DNA from: Ovis canadensis
Lineage: Eukaryota; Chordata; Mammalia; Artiodactyla; Bovidae
Length of the DNA: 64,000 bases
Reading direction: 5' to 3'
Assembly: GCF_042477335.2 (NCBI RefSeq)
Contig: NC_091262.1
Coordinates: forward strand, 45,729,001 to 45,793,000
The translations under genes were made by a program, and so were the position numbers. The notes under the pieces are model-generated. The model worked only from the letters and a program-made list of their open reading frames with translations, ran no database searches and was not told the origin of the DNA. This document shows, one piece after another, positions 37,160-48,402 of this stretch (the first letter of the stretch is position 1; the number at the start of each line of letters is the position of its first letter).

Positions 37160-39401
37160 GTGAGCGCCTGCTGGACACCAGCCGGCTGGGACACACAGAG
37201 CGGGGCCAGAGGAGGTGGGCTGCCAGGAAGGGGCCAGCCCCTCCTCCTGCAACTGGCTCTTCCCCACGTATTTATTGGGCACCTATTGTGTGCCTGGTGC
37301 AATGTCTAGGTGGGGGGCACTCTTGGGGGACAAGACAGACTCAATCTAGCCTCAGGACACTCTCAGCCCAAGGGGAGCCAGGCACGAAACAGTCGTACCC
37401 CACTTATTCACTAGCAACTGTGCTGGGAGACTCCAGGAGGGCTCACCCCTCGAGCTCTGCTGCTGGCCTGGTCAGAGCCTTGGACTGTCAGGCCCCTCAG
37501 CCGCTGCACAGGATCAGGGCAGAGGAGCGGGCCCTGCAGCCAGCGCTCTTGGAGAATTCTCCAGCTTTCTCCAAGCCCCCTTCCCTGGCCTGGCTGTGGT
37601 AGGTGCCAGGGTCCTGGCGTCAGGCCCCAGTGTGTCACTTGCACAACTCACACGCCTCCTCTAGGCCCAGGGCCTGTGAGTGTTGGGGGCAGACTCAGAC
37701 CTAGGACTCTCCTGGTTCAGGTCTGTGATGACAGCCCACTGGGAGCATCATAGCCTACTCAGGGTGCACCCACCCTCCCACTCCCCCAGCCAGTTCCCCA
37801 AGTGCCCCATCTGTGGGCATCTAAAGGAGCATCGTGGCCTTCACATGGCACCTGTGCCCCATCCCCAGGCCTCCATGACCTCCTCTCTCCCTCCAACCTA
37901 GTGCAGAGGAGGCCCTGCCTTTGAAAGGTGGGTGTGAGTGGGGGTGGAGGCGACGGAGCTTCTGGCCCTCCGAGGATGGCTTATTTCTGAGGCTCGTGGG
38001 CCCCACGGCATGCTCCTCCAGGAACCATGAGACAGCAAGGACCCTAGGAGGTGGGCATTCCCACCCTCACTATCACACTAAAACCACAGGAGACTCGGAC
38101 CTCCCTGCACCCCCAGTGAGGGCCAGATGCCTGCACAGGTGGTCACTTAGACAACAGGTCTGAAGAGCTCACTTGGGGGCAGGGCCGAGAAAGGACAGAG
38201 AGGAGAGGGGCCTGATGAGGACGAGAGAAAAGAGGGAAAGCAGTCCTGCAGGGGAGGCCTGGCTGCTGGAGAGGACAGGCAGGGACCCTTGTGTGGGGCA
38301 GCTGAAGCCAGGCAGGGCTGGGGAGGGGCAGGGGAAGTGAGTGGAGGGAAGAATGGAGTCGAGAGCGTAGATGACCCTGGGAAGGCAGGCAGTGGGGCGC
38401 GGCGCCTCCAGCCCCAGCCTGCTGGGCTAACCCTCCCTGGCAGGGCAAGTCTGCATCAGACCTTCCCACGCCTGCCAAGTCTACACTCGCCTATCCATGT
38501 GCTCTGTCCTGGACCCTCAGCTCCGCAGACGCTGCCCAGGAAAGGTCTCTGGGTCCCACCTCGCACTACAGGGCAGCTTCCTACAGGCCCTGCCCCTGCC
38601 TGAGCCCTCGAGACCCCTCGGTGTCTGGCCTCGTCCCTCTTGCAGTCTTGTCTCCTATACACCCCAAACTGGTCCACTGCACTCCCTCTGCCTGTACGAC
38701 CTGCACCTCTGCACTCCTCTCCCAGTCACTGGCCATGCCTGGCACCCGGTCTCTGTTTGGTGAAGCTGAGTCTTTGCAGACTTAGCTTGAACCTACCAGG
38801 CCAGGAAGGTAGGTTCTACTCATGTAAGCTCTCAGCAGCTCTGCTTCAGGGCACCCACACGGGCCTCCGTACCAGGTGCCCCAGTGTCTGCCTCTTGCTT
38901 CTTGCACATTTTTTTTTCTTGTATTCAACATACTTGCATAAGTCTAGCTCAGTCCAGGTCTGAACCAAGCACAGAGGAAGGGGGTGAATCAGCCCAACAC
39001 TTCCTCCTGGACGACCGCTTTGTGTGGTCGGGGAGTAGTAGGGCTGGCCAGGCTGGTGAAGGTCCCGCAGGGTGTGAGCGGGCTGAGCTCCAGGGGCAGC
39101 TCCTTTGCCTGTGGGGGGGCTGGGGAGGGGGCTGGCCAGATGGGGCCCAGGCCCTGGAGCACAGAAGTCTCAGAGCCGCCAGTTTGGCCCTGCAGGGAAC
39201 AGGTACCGAGAAGACATCTACAGGGTAAGGGACTGGGAGGGTGCTGCCGGGGAAGAGCCACTGGGACCACCCTTTGGAGAGCCCTCATGCCCAGGGGCAC
39301 CTCATAAGTCACATCTGTGCCCGGAAGCTAGGGCCGACCTTGCGGGCTCCCTGCCTCATCCACTCCCCCCACCCCGACTCACCTGCCCTTCCTGCCCCCA
39401 G
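37160..39401. other. PSTPIP1 intron 12
   Basis: 2.2 kb. An L2-like pyrimidine-rich block (about 38460-38780) and a weak, splice-flanked 29-nt candidate exon (39196-39224) are the only things seen. Confidence 0.5.
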
Positions 39402-39457
39402 GTTTTCTGGGCTGCTGCACGGAAGTCCCAAGACCACACCGTCACCGGCTTCTGCAG
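39402..39457 (+). CDS. PSTPIP1: PSTPIP1 exon 13 (residues 310-329), linker
   Basis: This 56-nt exon follows GCCCCCAG and precedes GTAACT. It completes Arg310 and reads FSGLLHGSPKTTPSPASA before leaving in phase 1. The first half is identical to human, while the second half (human SLAASA) has diverged. Intron 12 before it is 2.2 kb. Because it is asymmetric, skipping it would shift the frame. Confidence 0.95.
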
Positions 39458-39659
39458 GTAACTGGGGGTGACAACTGTCACCCTGGCTGGGGGGAGGAAG
39501 AGGAGAGGATGCCTACTTGGCACAGATGGGCCTTCCAACAGCTGGGAGGTTAGGGGATGGGAAGAAGCTGAGCAAGTCTGGGGATGCTGTGAGTCAGGGG
39601 GCCTCTGGGGACTACTGATTTTTGCAAGGAGTGGGCACCAGGCCTCACTTTGTACTCAG

Positions 39660-39793
39660 CCTCCACAGAGACCCTGACTCCTACCCCTGACCGGAATGAG
39701 GGTGTCTACGCTGCCATCGCCGTGCAGGAGGCGCCAGGGCCCCCCACCATGCCAGGCCAGGACTATAGGGCACTCTATGACTACACAGCACAG
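39660..39793 (+). CDS. PSTPIP1: PSTPIP1 exon 14 (residues 329-373), Tyr345 and start of SH3
   Basis: This 134-nt exon is flanked by TACTCAG and GTGAGG and ends in phase 0. It begins [19 protein letters not shown]. The tyrosine in EGVY is residue 345, equivalent to the phosphorylated tyrosine that regulates pyrin binding. The segment that follows, [11 protein letters not shown], differs from human and appears free to vary. The exon ends with the canonical SH3 ALYDY motif at residues 366-370 ([10 protein letters not shown]). Confidence 0.97.
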
Positions 39794-40723
39794 GTGAGGC
39801 CCCCTGCCCTCCCCTCCTTCTTGCGTGGACACCAGCATGCCCAAGGGTGTGCTCACATGTGGGCACATGCACTCTGAGGGTGCTGGGGTGGGTGCCCTTA
39901 GGATAGCACCTGACATTCAGGAGGGGCCTGGTGCACACCTGCTGAATGAAAGCTCATGAACGGCACCAGGCCCTGGGTCATGTGGCGTCCAGGCAGGTGT
40001 GGGCACTGCTTGGGCTATGCATGTGTGCAGCCAGCTGGTGGAGCTGGAGCTACCCGAGGAAGTGGTCTGAGGGGCAGGCTCTGCATCCGTGGGTAAAGGC
40101 CTTGTTCCCCATGACCATGGGTGCCCAGAGCAAGTCATGGTCGGAACTAGGTCCTCAGCTGTGCATGGTTGATTTTCTGAAGCCCACAAGGGGAGGACGA
40201 GTCAAGGAGCCACAGGGCAGCTGTGCCCAGACCCCCAGAGACTCTAATTTGTCCCTGCTTTGAGGCGAGGGGTACAGAGCTGGACCCCAGATCCACTGGG
40301 ACTGAGGCATCTCCTTGGGGCTTGGCTGGCTACACTGACTCCCAAAGCCTGTGCCCTGGGGAGGGGGCACAGCCCAGGAGAATGATGGTGTGCTTGCAAG
40401 ACAAGGGCTGGCTGTCCTGGGGAATAGCAAACACCCCTGCTCCTGACTTGCTAGCTTGCTGTGTCTCAGGCAGGGAGTGGGAGAAGGGAGCAGCTTGGAG
40501 GAAAAGCCAGGGAAGAAGCCCCAGGTTGTGACAAACCGAGGGGACAAAAGGCTGGTCTCTCAGGGCTGCCCTAGCCCGAGTGGCCTTCTCTTGCAGCCCC
40601 AGGAGGCCGCCATGTCTCAGCTGACAGCCCAGTTGCGAGACACTTACTGCCTGGGGGGTAGCCTGACCAGAGGCCCTCCCAGCAGGCCCCTTCAGCCGGA
40701 TGGGTTTTCCTTCTCTTGCCCAG
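39794..40723. other. PSTPIP1 intron 14
   Basis: 930 bp splitting the SH3 domain directly after ALYDYTAQ. No repeat or exon recognised. Confidence 0.6.
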
Positions 40724-40855
40724 AACTCCGATGAGCTGAATCTCTCTGCGGGGGACATCCTGGAGGTCATCCTGGAAGGGGAGGACGGCTGGTGGACGGT
40801 ACAACGGAATGGGCAGCGTGGCTTTGTCCCTGGCTCCTACCTGGAGAAGATTTAA
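40724..40855 (+). CDS. PSTPIP1: PSTPIP1 exon 15, SH3 domain C-terminus and stop
   Basis: This last coding exon has 43 codons and a TAA stop (40853-40855), preceded by TTGCCCAG. It encodes most of the SH3 domain: [16 protein letters not shown], the paired Trp396-Trp397, then [16 protein letters not shown]. The ligand-binding aromatics and the GFVPxxY motif are intact, as is Arg405, a residue altered in some human inflammatory cases. The protein ends in Ile where human ends in Leu. The SH3 binds the PxxP motifs of WASP, CD2 and FasL in the known family biology. Confidence 0.98.
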   Translation, partial: NSDELNLSAGDILEVILEGEDGWWTVQRNGQRGFVPGSYLEKI

Positions 40856-41025
40856 GGAAGAGACAGAAGCCCCTCCCTGGACCTGTCCTGCCCGTGGGGC
40901 CAGCCGTGCCCCCACCACCCCCTGGCCTTGTGGGGGGCCTCAGACAGAGCCTGCCCTCAGGGAAGGTACCAGCTGCTCCCCAGCAGTCTTTCCCACAGGG
41001 AATAAAGGAGCACTCTTTTTCCTCC
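40856..41025 (+). other. PSTPIP1: PSTPIP1 3' UTR
   Basis: A short GC-rich untranslated tail runs from the stop codon to about 20 nt past the AATAAA at 41001-41006. The end at about 41025 is estimated from the usual signal-to-cleavage distance; a T-rich and GT-containing stretch follows (CTCTTTTTCC, then CTGTGTCC). Confidence 0.8.
41001..41006 (+). terminator. PSTPIP1: PSTPIP1 poly(A) signal
   Basis: A canonical AATAAA lies 146 nt after the stop codon, followed within 30 nt by T-rich and GT-rich sequence. It is the first such hexamer after the stop on the + strand, so it most likely sets the 3' end of the mRNA. Confidence 0.85.
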
Positions 41026-41220
41026 TGGCATCTGTGTCCAAGTGCTCCACTGGGAGGAGGTAAAGGAGGGAGGAGTCCAGGAAAGCAGAGCTTCCCACCT
41101 GCAGTGTCATCACTGAGGCTCCAGCAGGGTCTGTGCCGGGTCTGCTCAGGATTGGGAGGTACCCTAGTGCGGGGTCCCTGCCAGGGAGACACACTCACAG
41201 CTGCCAAGGCAAGAAGGCCA

Positions 41221-41280
41221 CAGGGGTCAGGGAGGATGAGGGAGGGGTCAGGGAGGATTGGGGAGGGGTCAGGGAGAAGC
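41221..41280. repeat. Short tandem repeat of 17-22 bp units
   Basis: The motif GGGGTCAGGGAGGAT, or close variants, occurs about three times in succession just downstream of PSTPIP1. Confidence 0.8.
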
Positions 41281-43539
41281 CCACAAGAGCCAGGATGGGG
41301 GAGAGCAGGCCTCCAAGGGGCAGAGGGACTAGGGCAGGGCAGCAGCAGACAGGACATGAGGCAGGGAAGAGCACTGGGTCAGGGCGGTGTGTGAGCAGAG
41401 GGAGGAGGGAACACCTGGAACATTCTGGGGATGAGCAAGCTTAGCTCCAGGCAAGAAACAGGTGACAGTCTGCCAAGGCAGAGGGGCCGTGGTGCAGAGT
41501 CTGGTAAGGGGGGTCTGCAGGCCCGCTGGGTCACACTGTCTCCTGACCCAGCTGCATGCCTGCCACTCCTTCTCAAACATAGCAGATCCCACTAGGCAGG
41601 GGCCCCAGGTCTACACAGGCCCACCCTGCGCACAGAGGTGGCCAAGCTCCTCTTCTGTGCTTGATGCTCTCAGGCCATTCTCTTTTTGGTCCCAGAAACA
41701 TAACTTCTACCGCTGCCCCAGGCCTGCCAAAGCCCTGCTCCAGCCACACCACACCTAAGGCCCTGGGAGCGAATGTGGAGGAAAGCCAGTGAGAACCGGC
41801 AGCCAGAAGCTGCCCAGGTCAGCCAGATACGAGACCTGTCAGAAGTAATTCAATCAAGCAAGGTATCTTAATGACTTCTGTGTGAATGACACTGTATTTG
41901 AAAATGGGGGGGGGGCTAAGATAAAGGGGTGTTGTCAAAGAGCTCGCTCACCCCAGAAGCTGCAGAGAGATACTATCAGCCCTCTGATACAAGGCAGACA
42001 GTAAGTAGGGCAAGAGTGGGACCAGGAGGCCATGTGCAGGCTGGCCAACACAAAGATGATGGTGGCTTGTCCGGGAAGTGGCAACTGAATTGGAGAGCAA
42101 TTCTGGAAGGATGAGGGAAATACATCAACAACACTTGGAAACTTATAGGATGTGAGGCAGGAATGGGAAGAGTGGAAAGAAAGATGAAAAGACTCCCCTC
42201 CTCAGGTGCAGTAGAAGGTGGAGGCGGGGTGGCAGCAGGGACACAGTCTGAGCAAAGGCCCAGGAGAGGCAGGACAGCCCAGCAGACTGGCCACTGGCAT
42301 CAGGCCATGCAGGAGCAGCCGAGAGGAAAGAAAAAAAGAGAAAGCCCTAGGTTTCAGTGCTTGACTTATTCCTTGAAAATACCTTGTCATCTTGATTGAG
42401 CATTCCATTCAACTGCAAAGATCTTTTTTAAAAACCACTGGCCTAGATATTTATCATTAGCCCTGACAGGTGCCGCAGTGTCTACAGTGCTGGAGGGTGA
42501 TGGGTAACGAGTGTCGGATAACAGGGCCCGCCCTCCAGTCATTTTGGCAGCCACGGAACAGAACTGAGAGCAACTCTTGGGTCACAATTTATAGCAGGGA
42601 GAAAGAAACCCACAAATGAATTGAGGTCAGATTCATTGCCTCTGCAGCATTCTCCGTTCTCTGTGCACCAGGTCACAACCTCAGCTGGACAGACAGCCTT
42701 CCCAGCAGAGGAGATGGTGACCGATAAAGAGGGAGCTGGCGTGTGGGTAATGGAGTGTATAAATAACTGCACCCCTCTTCTTGACAGAGGGCTACTCACA
42801 GGAAAAATGGAGCAGAACAGATAGGAAAAGCATGGCCCCTGAAGTCAGAGCATCAGGGTCTGAAATCGAGACTCATGCTTCCTTGTGTGGTCTTAGGCAA
42901 GGTGCAATTTCTCTGGATCTCAGTACCATTATCGCCAAGATGGGTGCAATGAGCTCCTGTATAAATTGCTATTCTTGGAAATTTCAAAATTAGACATTAA
43001 AAGTGTTAATGAAAAGCATGAGATGATCATTTTTAATAAAAAGGATCACCACCTCCAAACCTTGGCTGTAATCAATAGGAACTTTGGGCTTGGCATAGCA
43101 TCCTCATCTTAGTATGCCCTCGGGGGAGCTGCAGTTGTCAGTAATTCCTTCCTGAAAGTGACAAGGAGTAAAGGAGAAGTAGGAGTTCAGGAGAAGCAAT
43201 GGGCTACTTGGCCGGATTGGACACAAGCACCACTGGGGTCTAACACTTAATTCCAACCACCCTCCCACAGCTATTCCCAGGCTGGGCAACCTCAGCACAG
43301 GGCTATCTGTTAGGCTCCGTCTGGCTGAACCACGATCTCTATTTTCCCTTCTGGCACGTGAAGCAGCAGCCCAAGCCTTGCACAAGGTCACCGCCAGCAA
43401 GTGGGCACCCCGTCCTCAGCACCAAGCCCACAGGGATTTCAAACTGTGCTCAATGAAGCCCTATCAGGGGCCAAAGGGAGGGGAAGGCGAGCCCCACACA
43501 ATTTCAAACTCCACTGGTAGAGTCTACCTATGGGACCAG

Positions 43540-43720
43540 CGGTGCTTCTCAGCCTTGGCTGCTCAGTAGAATCACCTAACAAGTTTTTTTTTTGAATGTT
43601 GATGCTCTGGTCCCATCTCAGTCAAACTGAATCCAATTCTCTGCCAGCTCAGCTTGAGCATAAATATTTCAAACATTCTCCTGGTGATTCTAATATGCAG
43701 CTAGGGTTGAGAACTTTTCT
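43540..43720 (+). repeat. MER20-like DNA-transposon remnant
   Basis: GCTTCTCAGCCTTGGCTGCT, AGTAGAATCACCTAACAAG and CTGGTGATTCTAATATGCAG follow the order of the hAT-Charlie MITE MER20. Moderately diverged. Confidence 0.65.
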
Positions 43721-44359
43721 AATGGGTACTTCAGCTGCAAAAAGAAAGTTCAAAAACCAACTTCTTATAGCATCACAGTGACTGATTTTAGATACTGAGC
43801 ATCCACTCTGACTACTATGGTGTTGAGGATACAAAGATAAACAGGTCTCTTTTCTTGACATTGTAACTTTCATATCCATTTTGCTTTCAGTGGATAAAGT
43901 CAAGAGACATGACCAGTATATGAGTCAACATAGTCAACACAACTAGCCATACACTCAACACTGTCCAAAAAGGTATTCAGGAGGTAAACTTGGGATGTTT
44001 CTGTAAGGGCCTGCACAATACCCTCAGGAAATCTCAGGGACACTGCAATGAAGAGCCACACGGGACATACAAATTATTTTCAAGAAATGCAAGCATATAA
44101 GATCAAGTACTCAAAGAGCAGGGACTCCTACCCACCAATAACAACCAATTAGGAAATGTATCAGGCACATAATCCCGTTACCACAACAGCAATACACACT
44201 GAGTTTCACAGAAAAGTTTCCCAAGTAAACTTAACTGTTTATTAAGATTCATAAGAAAAACAAAAAACCCAAACCAACCAATCCAACTGGGCAGAGGATA
44301 CAAACTGGAAATTCAGGAGACACAAATGGCTGAACAGCTTTGACAATATCCTGGGCCTA

Positions 44360-45850
44360 GCTAAGAGTCATTGATGTACATCTTTTCCTCTCCTGGATGG
44401 GAAGAAAAGATACAGGCCGGCCCAGAGTGTCCAAAACAGATCAGTGTGGCAGAGTAGGAGGGTGGGGAACTCATCTCTCCCAACAAGCACATCAAAGCTA
44501 CATCACAGGTGGAACAATGCTCACTGAAAACCAGCTGGAGACAGGGAAAAGACTCCTGCACAACCACAGCTGTAAGGAAGTCACAGAGAATCAGGTAGGA
44601 AGAGAGGAGCGGTGATCAGGCTGGGACTCGTGCCCTGGGAGGGGACTCACAAGAGCCGAGAGAGAGATCCTGCGGAGTGAGTGGTTCCAGCCCCATACTG
44701 GGTACCCCAGGAAGATGAGATCCCCTGGCTGGTTGGAGGGCTGATGGTACAAACAGAAGGGCTGTGGGAAGCCTGGACCCCACTCACGCGGAGCAAGCAC
44801 AGGCTTGCTTATCCCTGAAGCAGGGCACAGAAGGCAGACTGAAACCACAAAGGTCTCTGACTAGTTTCCTCCCACCGCCCTGGTATGCACCCTAGCCTGA
44901 GCTGAACAACAGCTTTGACCTCACTTGTTCCACAAAGCAGCTCCACACCCAGGCGGGGGCTGTCCTGGCCAAGAGGAAAGCTCGGCCAAGAGGCACAGAG
45001 GTAGCCCAGATCCAGAGCAGTGTCTAAGCAGGGAGGGGAGAGCCATGACGCGCTGACACAGGTGGTCCCTCAGAACCTGTCTGCTGACTGTGACCAGACT
45101 CCACAGCCCAGGCCCAACCCACGCCGAGCCTGCACACGGGTCCTGCTTGCTCTGTGTTGATGCTACACACCAGGGTGAGCATGGTAGCAGCTGAGTGGAG
45201 AGACAGAGGTGGCTCAGACCTGGAGCAGTGTCTAAGCAGGGGAGGGGCAGCCATTACTACTGCTCACACAAGCAGCACATCAGAAGTTCTCTAGATCTCT
45301 GATTGGCCTGCTCCAAGCACCACCACAAATCTCCCTTGCCCCAGCACTGCTTCTTTCTGGGGTGAGGGTGCCAGCGATGGGGGCAGAGAGCACACACTTA
45401 AGAGGAACAGAGCTGGCACGGACCTAACCCCTCAGAACTTCTGCCCCAGCAACCCGAGACCCAGTCCTGGCCCCACTGAAAATAAGGAAAGTCACCTCTC
45501 ACATCTGGACTCCACTCCTAGGGAACAAGCACAGACTTGCTTACCTCTGAAACAGTGCAGAGAGGGCAGACTGAAACTCCAAAGTCTCTGACCAGTGTCC
45601 TACCACCACCCTGGTGGCTGCGGTCCTAGCCCCTCTCTCTGCAGCCCCCTTCTAACCAGGTGATGGCTGCCAGCAAACCCTGGAGAAAGATGTGACTTGT
45701 GTTCATGTCAGATCTGGCTGCCCCGCCAAGGTCACTGGGTGCATGCAGACTGTGTAGGGTGGCTCCCACACAAGGATACCCCTTTCCAAGACTGCAATAG
45801 GTAACTGTCTCACCTAATTTCACAGGGACAAAGGTAAGCAAAAGGAGAAG
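44360..45850 (+). mobile_element. Probable L1 5' region with internal repeats
   Basis: A GC-richer block directly upstream of L1 ORF1-like sequence. It contains internally repeated segments. ACAAGCACAG(A/G)CTTGCTTA with its following 70 bp occurs at about 44797 and 45527, and GCAGTGTCTAAGCAGG at about 45018 and 45228. Its position suggests a 5' UTR/promoter of the L1 that follows, but I cannot name the subfamily. Confidence 0.55.
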
Positions 45851-47321
45851 ACAGGAGGGGTCTGTTTGAATTGGAAGAGCAAGGGAAAACCTCAGAAAAC
45901 TAACGAAACAGAAATAAACAATTTGCCAGATAAAGAGTTAAAAGCACTAGTAATAAGAATGTTAACTGAATTAGGGAAAAGAATAGATAAACAGTAAGAA
46001 TTTTAAAAGGAACTAGAAAATATTTTAAAAATAAATCAGAACTGAAGAATGCCATAACAGAAATGAATAACACAGAGAAGGAATAAACAGAAGACTAGGT
46101 GATAAAGAAGAATGCAAAAGTAATCTGGAAGACAGAATAATGGAAATCACCCAATCAGAACAGCAAGAAGAAAAATGAAAATTGAGACCAGTTTAAGGCA
46201 TCTCTGAGACAATATCAAGTGTACCAACATTCACATATAGAGGTCCCAGAGGAGGAGAGAGAGAAAAGGGTCAAAAAGGTATTTGATGAAATTATGAATG
46301 AAAACTTTCCAAACCTGAAGAAGGAAACAGATATCCAGATACAGGACGCACAGAGGATCCTGAACAAGATGAACCCAAACAGATCATATCACACATAATT
46401 AAAGTGGCAAAAGTTAAAGAGAGAATTCTAAAGGCAACAAGAGAAAAATAAAGAGTCATATACAAGGAAACCCCAATAAGTGCTGAAAGGGGGAAACCTG
46501 CAACCAAGGATACACTCACTAACCAGCAAGACAATAATTTAGAGTTGAAGGAGAGATAAAGAACTTCCTAGACAAGCAAACCTGAAGAGTTCATGAATAC
46601 AAAACCAACCCTAAAAGAAACGTTAAATGGTCTTCCTTCAGTGGAAAGGAGAAGGCTAAAACAAGAAGTATCTATAGGAAAGGAGAAATCCAACTAATAA
46701 AAGCAAATCTATAGTAAAGGCTGAGGATCAACCATTTAAATAAGCTAGTACAGAGATTAAAAAACAAAAAAAATCTGTAAAAACAACTATAACTACAACA
46801 ATCAGTAAAGGCATAAATGACAAAGATGCAAATTAAGACATACAATGTGGAGATGGGGAGTAAAAAATGTATACCTGCTGGAATGTGTTTGAACTTAAAT
46901 GACTACCTGTTTCAAAAACCTACAATAGACACACAAAAACTAGAGAGAAAGAGATATAAAAGAAAGTCAGCAAATCACAAGGGACAAGACTAAAAGAACA
47001 CTGAAAAACTACAAAAATAAGTAACAAAATGGCAATAAGTACATACGTACCAATAGTCATATTCAATGTTGGACTAAATACTCCAATCAAAATACATAGG
47101 GTGGCTGACTGGATGAAAATACAAAACGCATCTATATGGTGCTTACAAGAGACTCATTTCAGAGCTAAAGATGCCTACAGACTAAAAGTGAGGAAATAGA
47201 AAAAGATATTTCATGCAACTGGAAATGACAAAAAAGCAGAGGTAGTAATACTCACATCAGACAAAACAGACTTTAAAACAAAGTTGTAACAAAAAACAAA
47301 GAAGGATGTTATATAATCATC
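45851..47321 (+). mobile_element. L1 LINE, ORF1 to early ORF2, sense
   Basis: Matches old mammalian L1 sequence in order: AATATCAAGTGTACCAACAT, then GAAAACTTTCCAAACCTGAA, then AAGAGACTCATTTCAGAGCT (start of the ORF2 endonuclease region). Riddled with stops. The same element resumes at 49747 after a BovB pair. Confidence 0.8.
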
Positions 47322-48341
47322 AGTTCAGTTCAGTCGCTCAGTGTGTCTGACTCTTTGTGGCCCCATGTACTGCAGCACACCAGGCCTCCCTTCCATCACC
47401 AATTCCCGGAGTCCACCCAAACCCATGTCCATCAAGTTGGTGATGCCATCCAGCCATCTCATCCTCTGTTGTCCCCTTCTCTTCCTGCCCTTGATCTTTC
47501 CCAGCATCAGGGTCTTTTCAAATGAGTCAGCTCTAGGCATGAGGTGGCCAAAGTATTGGAGTTTGAGCTTCAACATCAGTCCTTCCAATGAACACCCAGG
47601 ACGGATCTCCTTTAGGATGGACTGGTTGGATCTCCTTGCAGTCCAAGGGACTCTCAAGTCTTCTCCAACACCACAGTTCAAAAGCATCAATTCTTCGGTG
47701 CTCAGCCTTCTTTATAGTCCCTCTCACATCCATACGTGACCACTGGAAAAACCATAGCCTTGACCAGATGGACCTTTGTTGGCAAAATAATATCTCTGCT
47801 TTTTAATATGTCTAGGTTGGTCATAACTTTCCTTCCAAGGAGCAAGCGTCTTTTAATTTCATGGCTGCAATCACAATATGCAGGGATTTTGGAGCCCCCC
47901 AAAATAAAGTCTGACACCGTTTCCCCATCTATTTCCCATGAAGTGATGGGACCAGATGCCATGATCTTAGTTTTCTGAATGCTGAGCTTTAAGGGAACTT
48001 TTTCACTCTCCTCTTTTACTTTCATCAAGAGGCTCTTTAGTTCTTCTTCACTTTCTGCCATAAGGGTGGTGTCATCTGCAATATCTGAGGTTACTGATAT
48101 TTTTCCCGGCAATCTTGATTCCAGCTTGTGCTTTATTCAGCACAGTGTTTCTCATGATGTACTCCGCATATAAGTTAAATAAGCAGGGTGACAATATACA
48201 GCCTTGATGTACTCCTTTTCCTATCTGGAACCAGTCTGTTGTTCCATGTCCACTTATAACTGTTGCTTCCTGATCTGCCCACAGGTTTCTCAAGAGGCAG
48301 GTCAGGTGGTTTGGCATTCCCATCTCTTTCAGAATTTTCCA
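47322..48341 (-). mobile_element. BovB LINE, antisense, left arm of inverted repeat
   Basis: A 1.02-kb BovB 3' portion. Minus-strand peptides include WKILKEMGMPNHLTCLLRNL, then GVHQGCILSPCLFNLYAEY, then the C-terminal LMLGKIKGRKRRG region. The catalytic YADD of the reverse transcriptase is broken by an extra base (near 48080), and other frameshifts exist. It is 5' truncated at about 48341. It is head-to-head with the copy at 48403-49746. Confidence 0.93.
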
Positions 48342-48351
48342 GGTTTTGTTT

Positions 48352-48402
48352 TTTTGTGTGTGTATGTGTGTGTGTGTGTGTGTGTATACATATATATATG
48401 AT
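48352..48402. repeat. TG/TA microsatellite between BovB copies
   Basis: TGTGTGTGTATGTGTGTGTG and onward, passing into TATACATATATATATGATAA. It occupies the junction where the 5' ends of the two oppositely oriented BovB copies meet. Confidence 0.92.

Larger units (their letters stand above)
41026..44359. other. Intergenic, PSTPIP1 side
   Basis: 3.3 kb after the PSTPIP1 poly(A) site. It includes a short tandem array of GAGGGGTCAGGGAGGAT-like units (41221-41280), a MIR-like remnant (42845-42960) and a MER20-like element (43540-43720). No gene recognised. Confidence 0.5.
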
